DNA of 5,701 bases, taken from contig JALSJL010000055.1 of assembly GCA_026989405.1 (NCBI GenBank), positions 1 to 5,701 of the forward strand. Direction: 5' to 3'. Shown here piece by piece: positions 1 to 4,893 of this stretch (position 1 is the stretch's first letter; every line of letters begins with the position of its first letter). The translations under genes and the position numbers were made by a program. The notes under the pieces are model-generated. The model saw nothing but the letters and a program-made list of their open reading frames with translations, was not told the DNA's origin and did not search any database. Source of the stretch: Marinosulfonomonas sp. GTDB taxonomy: Bacteria > Pseudomonadota > Alphaproteobacteria > Rhodobacterales > Rhodobacteraceae.

Positions 1-47
1 TTGATCGCCGCCCACGCATCATCCGAGAGCCAAAACCCTTCCGTCAT
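1..47 (-). CDS. IS5-family transposase, N-terminal fragment (runs off left edge)
   Basis: Reading the minus strand from 47 gives MTEGFWLSDDAWAAI, then the window ends. The FWLSDxxWA pattern near the N-terminus is what I know from IS5-family (IS427-type) DDE transposases, which cut and paste their own element. Start choice: the minus strand has GGAGG at 58-54. The ATG at 47 lies 6 bases after it, while the ATG at 50 is only 3 bases away, so 47 is preferred. Only about 15 residues are visible; the catalytic DDE residues lie outside, so intactness cannot be judged. The gene points away from gntR and is unlikely to belong to the sugar locus. The family call rests on a short but characteristic motif. 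Confidence 0.7.
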   Translation of the reverse strand, partial: MTEGFWLSDDAWAAI

Positions 48-127
48 CATTCACCTCCGGCTCGTTTTCCCGCAGTGAACCAGACAGATATCGAAAAATC
101 AAAAGGTTGATTAGGTTTTAACCCTAG
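1..127 (-). mobile_element. Terminal part of an IS5-type insertion sequence (outer boundary inferred)
   Basis: The transposase start at 47 is followed on its upstream side by an AT-richer stretch (about 61-145) unlike the GC-rich surroundings. Many IS5-family elements end within about 100 bases of the transposase start and target TA-centred tetramers. The CTAG at 124-127, just outside GGTTTTAACC (114-123), would suit such a boundary. The other end is not in the window, so neither terminal inverted repeat nor target duplication can be confirmed. The presence of the element is fairly likely; the exact end is a guess. Confidence 0.4.
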
Positions 128-210
128 AACATGAAAGCATTTGCGCCAAGTGCAATCCGGTCGGGCGCGCGATGCCCTTCCTTGTCTGCAAGGCGCGGAC
201 CGGATGGGTC

Positions 211-239
211 TTGACCTTGAACCACGGGGTTTCTAACAT
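211..239 (+). promoter_or_regulatory. Candidate sigma-70-type promoter of gntR
   Basis: TTGACC (211-216, 5 of 6 to the -35 consensus) is separated by 17 bases from TAACAT (234-239, 4 of 6 to the -10 consensus). Transcription would start about 7 bases after the -10, at or next to the A of the gntR ATG (246). No Shine-Dalgarno sequence lies at normal distance upstream of that ATG, which fits a leaderless transcript. The -10 overlaps the left edge of the palindrome at 236-249. Confidence 0.45.
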
Positions 240-249
240 TCTAGAATGT
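236..249. promoter_or_regulatory. Candidate GntR operator, copy 1 (perfect 14-base palindrome)
   Basis: ACATTCTAGAATGT is fully self-complementary. It covers the end of the predicted -10 box, the predicted transcription start and the ATG of the regulator gene. A near copy lies at 2913-2926 in front of the two operons. FadR-type GntR dimers bind short palindromes, often in their own promoter, so autorepression is the simplest reading. The assignment of this site to this regulator is inferred from position and recurrence. Confidence 0.65.
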
Positions 250-974
250 CGCGATCACCCACCACCCGCTCGGACGAAACCGGCACTCAGGCTGTGCTTG
301 AGCCGCTTGACCGGTATGAAGGCAGCCTTTCCAACAGGGTCTACCAGTCGTTGAAATCCGCCATCATGTCGCTTGCCTACCCGCCCGGTGGCGTTCTGCG
401 CAAGAACCGGATTTGCGAAGAGCTTGGCGTGTCGCGCTCTCCGGTGTCCGAGGCCGTCGCCCGCCTGGCCAGCGAAGGGCTTGTGCGCGTGGTTCCGCAG
501 GCCGGCACTTACGTCGCCCGGTTTTCCATGAGCGAGATTCGCGAAGGGGCGTTTTTGCGCGAGGCCCTTGAAGTCGCAGCGGTCGAGCACCTGGCCGGGA
601 TCATCACCGACGAACAGATCAACAAGCTGAAGCGCAACCTGCGCATTCAGGCGATCCATCTGGAAGACGGCGACACGGCGGGGTTCTACGAACTCGATGG
701 CGAGATGCACAAGATGCTGCTTGAAGGCACCGGGTTTCGCCGCCTGGCGGGGCTTGCCGAAACCGCGTGGGCGCAGGTCAACCGGGCGCGGCAACTGCTG
801 CTGCCCGAACCCGGACGAATGGAAGACACCCTGGCCGAACACCAGGCCATCGTCGACGCGCTGGCCGCCCGAGACCCGCAGGCGGCCCGGGCGGCAACGC
901 GCCGGCATCTGCGCCAGTTGATCAAGTTCCTTGAACCGCTTGAGCAGGCGCACCCGGAGTGGTTCGAGACCTGA
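246..974 (+). CDS. GntR-family transcriptional regulator, FadR/FCD subfamily
   Basis: The 242-residue product has the usual size for the FadR subfamily. Residues about 28-92 form the winged helix-turn-helix: NRVYQSLKSAI at 30-40, the recognition part LGVSRSPVSEAVARL at 60-74, and the wing LVRVVPQAGTYVA at 79-91. Residues about 97-232 are the all-helical FCD ligand-binding domain. Its expected metal-binding set is present: D151 and H155 in ELDGEMHK, H199 in EHQAIVDAL, H221 in RRHLRQL. Such regulators are usually repressors released by a sugar acid or other carboxylate. The first ATG in frame is at 246 and a TAA at 234-236 closes the frame upstream; no ribosome binding site precedes it, so it may be leaderless. 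It faces the lactonase gene with 32 bases between stops. The palindrome on its start codon recurs before both catabolic operons, making it their likely local regulator. The inducer is unknown. Confidence 0.93.
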   Translation: MSRSPTTRSDETGTQAVLEPLDRYEGSLSNRVYQSLKSAIMSLAYPPGGVLRKNRICEELGVSRSPVSEAVARLASEGLVRVVPQAGTYVARFSMSEIREGAFLREALEVAAVEHLAGIITDEQINKLKRNLRIQAIHLEDGDTAGFYELDGEMHKMLLEGTGFRRLAGLAETAWAQVNRARQLLLPEPGRMEDTLAEHQAIVDALAARDPQAARAATRRHLRQLIKFLEPLEQAHPEWFET

Positions 975-1006
975 GTCGTCGCGCGCCTGTCCGCCAGATC
1001 GAGCCG

Positions 1007-1849
1007 CTAGATCTTGTAGAACCGCTTTGCCGTGCCAGCGAAAATTTCTTCGCGTTCGGCGATGCGCAGGTGTCGGGTCAGCTCAACCGCCGCGTCCACC
1101 CATTCGTCATAGCTGGCGCGCAGCCGGCACACCGGCCAGTCAGATCCCCACATTATCCGCTTGATGCCAAACTTCTCGAGAACATGCTCGGTCACCGGGC
1201 GCAGATCGTCCACGCTCCAGTCTTCGGCAGCCTCCGTCACAAGGCCCGACAGCTTGCAGCAGGCGCCGGTGTCTTCGGCAATCCGAGTCATCCCGCGGGC
1301 CCAGTCCTGGAACCGCTTGGGGTGTTCGTCAAACTCGCGGATCGGTGGCTTCATGCAATGGTCGATCACGACCCGCATGTCAGGATATGTGGTGAGCAGC
1401 GCGTGGAAGTTCTTCAGGTGTTTCGGATAGCCAAGTGCATCCAGCGTCAGGTCCATGTCGACCAGCGCCTGAAAGCCCCACTGCACGTCTTCGCGCAGCA
1501 TCCAGTCTTCATCTTCGATGTCCTGGATCATCGGGCGCACCCCGACGAACTTCTTGTGCTGAGCAAGGCGCTCAAGCACTTTCAGGTGGTCCTTGTTCTC
1601 AAAATCCACCCAGCCGACCACGGCACCCACGCTTGGAGTCGCATCGGCGATGCCCAGAAGGTATTCGGTTTCTTCCACCGTGGGAGCGGCCTGAACAAGC
1701 ACCGTCTTGTTCACCCCGTGGCGCGCCAGTTCGGGGCGCAGGTCGGCCGGGCCATAGGGGCGCGACAGCACCTCGTCGTCCTTCGGCATCCAGCCATAGT
1801 CGCCGCGCGCCGGGTCCCAATAGTGTTGATGAGCATCGATCCGATACAT
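1007..1849 (-). CDS. Amidohydrolase-2 family sugar-lactone hydrolase (COG3618)
   Basis: The 280-residue protein is a metal-dependent TIM-barrel amidohydrolase of the cytoplasm. It opens with MYRIDAHQHYWDP, giving the metal-binding HxH pair (H7, H9). It continues with VVIDHCMKPP (H164), a CCKLSG strand (K199) and the C-terminal IMWGSDWPVCR with the conserved aspartate D237. These are hallmarks of the group that includes L-fuconolactone and related aldonolactone hydrolases. The start at 1849 is preferred because the barrel begins directly after it and an AGGAG (minus strand, 1863-1859) lies 9 bases upstream. An ATG at 1876 would add nine unlikely residues. The gene follows the aldo/keto reductase with 13 bases between them, so they are probably cotranscribed. 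The reductase would make a lactone that this enzyme opens to the aldonate. L-fuconolactone is one possible substrate, but specificity cannot be read from the sequence. Confidence 0.85.
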   Translation of the reverse strand: MYRIDAHQHYWDPARGDYGWMPKDDEVLSRPYGPADLRPELARHGVNKTVLVQAAPTVEETEYLLGIADATPSVGAVVGWVDFENKDHLKVLERLAQHKKFVGVRPMIQDIEDEDWMLREDVQWGFQALVDMDLTLDALGYPKHLKNFHALLTTYPDMRVVIDHCMKPPIREFDEHPKRFQDWARGMTRIAEDTGACCKLSGLVTEAAEDWSVDDLRPVTEHVLEKFGIKRIMWGSDWPVCRLRASYDEWVDAAVELTRHLRIAEREEIFAGTAKRFYKI

Positions 1850-1858
1850 GTCCCTGTT

Positions 1859-1863
1859 CTCCT
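1859..1863 (-). promoter_or_regulatory. Ribosome binding site deciding the lactonase start
   Basis: The minus strand reads AGGAG here, 9 bases before the ATG at 1849, and it overlaps the first base of the upstream reductase's stop codon (1865-1863). The alternative ATG at 1876 lies upstream of this site and cannot use it. Confidence 0.65.
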
Positions 1864-2888
1864 CAGCTTGGTGCATCCGGGTGCATCAGCCCATTCGCTT
1901 TCAGGTCGTCCCATAGCGCGGGCACAATGTCGGCCTGTGCAGCCTGGATGTTCGAGTTCATCTCGTTCAGCCCCTGTCCCCCCGGTATTACAGACACGAT
2001 CGCCGGATGGGAAAGCGGAAATTGGAAGGCCGCGTCGACCATTCGCACACCATGGGTTCTACATACATCCTGAATTTGGGTAACGCGCTCAATGATTTCC
2101 AGAGGCGCGGGGTCGTAATTGTAAAACGCCCCGTCGCGCGGGCCGCTGGCCAGAATGCCCGAGTTGTAGGGCCCGCCGATCACCACGCCGATGCCGCGGG
2201 ATTGGCATAGCGGCAGAAAGCTGTCCAGCGCTTCCTGCTCCAGCAACGTGTAGCGCCCGGCCAGCAGGAACAGGTCGAAATCACCGCGTTCGGCCAGCCA
2301 TTGACAGGGCTGCCATTCGTTCAGCCCGGCCCCGAAAGCGCGGATCACGCCCTGGTCGCGCAACTCGATGAGCGCCTTGTAGCCGCCGTTCATGAACTCT
2401 TCCAGCTTGGCGTCAAGCGCCGCCTGGCTGCCGTGGTTGAACACGTCCAGGTCATGCGCATACAGGATATCCACCCGGTCGAGCCCCAACCGCTCCAGCG
2501 AGAAATCCAGCGAGCGCATCACCCCGTCGTAGGTGTAGTCGTAGACTTCCTGCCGAGACGGGACTTCAAACCACTTGCCCACCCCATCCCGCTGCTCCGG
2601 TGCGCAGGCCGTCAGCAGCCGGCCGACCTTGGTCGACAGCACATATTCGTCGCGGGGCTTGTCGCGCAGAAAATGGTTCAGCCGGGTTTCCGCCAGCCCG
2701 AACCCGTAAAGCGGTGCCGTGTCGAAATAGCGGATGCCAGCCTCCCAGGCGCGGTCCAGCACCGCCTGGGCGTCGGCTTCGGGGATCGCCCGGTAAAGGT
2801 TTCCAAGCGGTGCCGTGCCAAACCCCAGTTCCGTGAAATCCAGACCGCCGTTGCCCAGCCGGTCCCAATGGCGTGTTCGCATGTTCAT
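1863..2888 (-). CDS. Aldo/keto reductase, NAD(P)-dependent aldose 1-dehydrogenase type
   Basis: The 341-residue protein is a cytoplasmic (alpha/beta)8 aldo/keto reductase. The catalytic tetrad is complete: D56 and Y61 in FDTAPLYG, K87 in LSTKVG, H145 in YAHD. The start of the fold, FTELGFGTAPLGNLY (18-32), and the insert GVGKWFEVPSRQEVYDYTYDG (102-122 region) resemble D-threo-aldose (L-fucose) 1-dehydrogenases and rhizobial pyridoxal 4-dehydrogenase. These oxidise a cyclic hemiacetal to a lactone. The next gene is a COG3618 sugar-lactone hydrolase, which favours a sugar over pyridoxal, since 4-pyridoxolactonase belongs to a different fold family. ATG 2888 is chosen because GGGGA (minus strand, 2900-2896) lies 7 bases upstream; a second ATG at 2882 is less well placed. 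It is the first gene of the minus-strand operon, with the candidate operator 25 bases upstream of its start. The exact sugar is not determined. Confidence 0.88.
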   Translation of the reverse strand: MNMRTRHWDRLGNGGLDFTELGFGTAPLGNLYRAIPEADAQAVLDRAWEAGIRYFDTAPLYGFGLAETRLNHFLRDKPRDEYVLSTKVGRLLTACAPEQRDGVGKWFEVPSRQEVYDYTYDGVMRSLDFSLERLGLDRVDILYAHDLDVFNHGSQAALDAKLEEFMNGGYKALIELRDQGVIRAFGAGLNEWQPCQWLAERGDFDLFLLAGRYTLLEQEALDSFLPLCQSRGIGVVIGGPYNSGILASGPRDGAFYNYDPAPLEIIERVTQIQDVCRTHGVRMVDAAFQFPLSHPAIVSVIPGGQGLNEMNSNIQAAQADIVPALWDDLKANGLMHPDAPS

Positions 2889-2894
2889 TGCCGC

Positions 2895-2924
2895 TTCCCC
2901 ATCTGCATATATTCATACTAGAAT
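2895..2924 (+). promoter_or_regulatory. Candidate promoter of the BtpA/M42/kinase operon
   Basis: TAGAAT at 2919-2924 matches the -10 consensus at 5 of 6 positions and lies inside the candidate operator. The matching -35 is weak (TTCCCC, 2895-2900, 18-base spacer), as expected if another factor helps or if the promoter is weak. The start would be near 2931, giving a leader of about 58 bases. Confidence 0.35.
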
Positions 2925-2926
2925 GT
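2913..2926. promoter_or_regulatory. Candidate GntR operator, copy 2, in the divergent intergenic region
   Basis: TCATACTAGAATGT matches the gntR palindrome ACATTCTAGAATGT at 12 of 14 positions, including the whole right half and the CTAG core. Within it, CATACTAGAATG is palindromic apart from the fourth base and its partner. It sits between the dehydrogenase/lactonase operon and the BtpA/M42/kinase operon, over plausible -10 boxes for both directions, so one bound dimer could repress both. CTAG is scarce in this sequence, which makes the recurrence less likely to be chance. Confidence 0.6.
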
Positions 2927-2942
2927 TAGTGGAGGCCGTGAA
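2915..2942 (-). promoter_or_regulatory. Candidate promoter of the dehydrogenase/lactonase operon
   Basis: On the minus strand TTCACG (2942-2937) and TAGTAT (2920-2915) are spaced by 16 bases, each matching its consensus at 4 of 6 positions. The -10 lies inside the candidate operator. This is a weak match and other hexamers in the AT-rich patch could serve. Confidence 0.25.
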
Positions 2943-2976
2943 GGATTGCACGCAATTCTGGCCCCTGCGACTGCAA

Positions 2977-2982
2977 AAGAGG
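2977..2982 (+). promoter_or_regulatory. Ribosome binding site deciding the BtpA-family start
   Basis: AAGAGG lies 6 bases before ATG 2989. It supports this start over the in-frame ATG at 2923, which would place the operator inside the coding region and add residues without family resemblance. Confidence 0.6.
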
Positions 2983-2988
2983 CAAAAA

Positions 2989-3801
2989 ATGACAAGATTC
3001 CAGACCGTGTTCGGCGCCCGCAAGCCGGTGATCGCGATGGTCCACCTGGGCGCCCTTCCCGGCACGCCGCTATATGATGCCGATGCCGGGCTGCCCGGGC
3101 TGGTCGAGGCTGCCCGTGCCGACCTGAACGCTCTGCAGTCAGCCGGTGTCGATGCGGTGATGTTCGGCAATGAAAACGACCGCCCCTATGAATTCGATGT
3201 CGACATCGCTTCGACGGCCACGATGGCCCATGTCATCGGCCGCCTGACCCCGGAAATCCTGGTGCCTTTCGGTGTCAACGTGCTGTGGGATCCGATGAGC
3301 ACGATTGCGCTGGCGGCGGCCACCGGCGCGCGGTTCGTGCGTGAAATCTTTACCGGCACCTATGCCTCCGACATGGGCCTGTGGAACCCGGATGCCGGCG
3401 CGGCGATGCGCTACCGCAACCGGTTGGGGTGCCGCGATGTGGCGATGCTGTTCAACGTCTCGGCCGAGTTTGCCGACAGCCTCGACCGGCGCCCGCTGGC
3501 CGATCGGGCGCGCTCTGCCGTGTTTTCCTCGATCCCTGACGCGGTGCTGGTGTCGGGTGCCATCACCGGCGAGGCGGCGCGCATGGACGACCTTGCCACG
3601 GTCAAGGCTGCCCTGCCCGATGTGCCGGTGCTGGCCAACACCGGCGTGAAGCATGAAACCGTCGCCGAGGTCCTGGCGGTCGCCGATGGCTGCGTCGTCG
3701 GCTCATCGTTGAAGGTCGACGGCGACACCTGGAACCCGGTCGATCCCGGACGCGCCGCCGACTTCATGGCCCGGGTGCGGGCCGCGCGGGGGGAAGGCTG
3801 A
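2989..3801 (+). CDS. BtpA/SgcQ-family TIM-barrel protein
   Basis: The 270-residue protein matches the BtpA/SgcQ family across its length. It begins MTRFQTVFGARKPVIAMVHLGALPGTPLY, with the family's MVHLGALPGTP at 17-27. It continues with AGVDAVMFGNENDRPY (52-67), PFGVNVLWDP (93-102), RFVREIFTGTYASDMGLWNP (115-134) and the C-terminal VLANTGVKHETVAEVLAVAD (214-233) followed by GCVVGSSLKVDG (234-245). The last two blocks resemble the phosphate-binding end of TIM barrels that handle phosphorylated sugars; that is my inference, since no reaction is firmly known for the family. BtpA was named for photosystem I assembly in cyanobacteria, but homologues such as E. coli SgcQ lie in carbohydrate operons, as here. 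Start 2989 has AAGAGG 6 bases upstream. Its TGA overlaps the next ATG by one base (TGATG), indicating translational coupling to the M42 gene. A role in processing the kinase product is plausible but unproven. Confidence 0.88.
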   Translation: MTRFQTVFGARKPVIAMVHLGALPGTPLYDADAGLPGLVEAARADLNALQSAGVDAVMFGNENDRPYEFDVDIASTATMAHVIGRLTPEILVPFGVNVLWDPMSTIALAAATGARFVREIFTGTYASDMGLWNPDAGAAMRYRNRLGCRDVAMLFNVSAEFADSLDRRPLADRARSAVFSSIPDAVLVSGAITGEAARMDDLATVKAALPDVPVLANTGVKHETVAEVLAVADGCVVGSSLKVDGDTWNPVDPGRAADFMARVRAARGEG

Positions 3802-4889
3802 TGCAGGCGCGGCTGAAAGACGACCTGCGCGCACTGATGCTGATACCGGGCCTGAGCGGCCACGAAGACCGGGTGCGGCACGAAATCGCCGCGCGGCTTC
3901 AGGTTGCTGGCGTGGCCGGCCGAGCCGACCGTGCCGGTAACCTGATCGCCACTTTTCGGGGCGACGAAAACGCACCTTCGGTCATGCTGTTTGCCCACAT
4001 GGACCAGCTTGGCTTTGTCGTGCGCAAGATCCGCGACGACGGGCTGATCCGGGTTGAGCGCCTTGGCGGAGTGCCCGAACGCGCGATGGCGGCGCAGGCG
4101 GTGCTGCTGTGTGGCCGCAAGGGCGATGTGCCAGGGCTGATTGCCAACAAGGCGCATCACGCCACAACGCCTGACGAAAAATACCAGGTGGTGCGGGTGG
4201 CGGACGTGTTGGTCGATACAGGCCACACGTCACGCGGCAGCGTCGAGGCGGCTGGCATCACCATCGGCACACCCGTTGTCTGGCAGCCGCGCGTTCTTGA
4301 CCTTGCCGGCGGCCGTATCGCCGGGACCAGCGTCGACGATCGTGCAGGCTGCGCCGTGATGCTTGAAGTTGCCCGCATGCTGGCGGGCCGCAAGACCGGG
4401 CCGACGGTGCACCTGGTGTTCTCGGTGCTCGAAGAATTCAACCTGCGCGGCGCCGTGATGGCAGCCGAGGCGCTGCGCCCCGACATTGCGCTGCAGATCG
4501 ACCTGATGCTCGCCTGTGACACGCCCGACATGGCCGAACGCGGCGACATGCGCCTGGGCGGCGGGCCGGGCATCAGCCTGTATTCCTTCCATGGGCGCGG
4601 CACGTTGAACGGCGTCATCCCGCACCCGGCGCTGGTTGGCCTCTTCGAGGGCGCGGCCGAGACCGCCGGACTGACGCTGCAACGCTCGGCGCAGTCAGGC
4701 ATCCTGACCGATCTGTCCCATGTGCAGACTGTCGGCGCCGGCATCGCCGCGCTCGATATCGGCTATCCGATGCGCTATTCGCATTCGGCGCTGGAAGTCT
4801 GCGACATGGCCGACCTGGAAGCGCTGACCAGGCTGATCGGGAAGGCGCTGGCGGCCATTGGGCCGGGCTTTTCGCTGGAAAGGAGCTAG
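3801..4889 (+). CDS. M42-family metallo-aminopeptidase homologue (SgcX/FrvX-like)
   Basis: The 362-residue protein has the normal M42 length and a complete two-metal site: H66 (in AHMDQLG) with D68, D179 in SVDDRAG, E211 and E212 in LEEFNLRGA, D240 in LACDTP, and H328 in YSHSALEVC. E211 is the expected general base. The N-terminal LIPGLSGHEDRVR (14-26) and the middle VDTGHTSRGSVEAAGI (138-153) also fit the family. Members form large cytoplasmic oligomers that cleave N-terminal residues from peptides, and several are encoded in carbohydrate operons (E. coli sgcX, frvX) for unclear reasons. Here too it lies between sugar genes, starting on the last base of the BtpA stop, with a GGGAAGG run just upstream. 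E211-E212 are followed by FN where many relatives have VG, and Q69 stands where E is common. Its substrate may not be a peptide; this is inferred from context. Confidence 0.87.
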   Translation: MQARLKDDLRALMLIPGLSGHEDRVRHEIAARLQVAGVAGRADRAGNLIATFRGDENAPSVMLFAHMDQLGFVVRKIRDDGLIRVERLGGVPERAMAAQAVLLCGRKGDVPGLIANKAHHATTPDEKYQVVRVADVLVDTGHTSRGSVEAAGITIGTPVVWQPRVLDLAGGRIAGTSVDDRAGCAVMLEVARMLAGRKTGPTVHLVFSVLEEFNLRGAVMAAEALRPDIALQIDLMLACDTPDMAERGDMRLGGGPGISLYSFHGRGTLNGVIPHPALVGLFEGAAETAGLTLQRSAQSGILTDLSHVQTVGAGIAALDIGYPMRYSHSALEVCDMADLEALTRLIGKALAAIGPGFSLERS

Positions 4890-4893
4890 GCGC

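Noticed and set aside
120..134. Third GntR operator around CTAG 124-127 (ACCCTAGAACATG)
   Set aside because: Outside the CTAG core only a few flanking bases match and palindromic symmetry is lost; it more likely marks the insertion-sequence boundary.
172..354. Small 60-codon frame overlapping the gntR start
   Set aside because: It crosses the gntR promoter and start in another frame, has no ribosome binding site and resembles no known peptide.
255..953. Minus-strand frame of 232 codons opposite gntR
   Set aside because: It mirrors the gntR coding sequence and has no recognisable domain; the plus strand carries a full HTH and FCD domain.
975..1006. Bidirectional terminator between the convergent gntR and lactonase stops
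   Set aside because: The 32 bases contain no stable GC-rich stem followed by a T run in either direction.
1850..1876. Upstream ATG 1876 for the lactonase
   Set aside because: It adds nine residues before the barrel's first strand, and the best ribosome binding site lies downstream of it, serving ATG 1849.
959..2083. Long plus-strand frame of 374 codons opposite the lactonase and reductase genes
   Set aside because: It is antisense to two clear enzymes with intact catalytic motifs, its translation shows no family resemblance, and long antisense frames are common in GC-rich DNA.
2815..2988. N-terminal extension of the BtpA gene to ATG 2815 or ATG 2923
   Set aside because: The extension would overlap the divergent reductase gene or the operator, has no family similarity, and ATG 2989 has a good ribosome binding site at the family's normal N-terminus.
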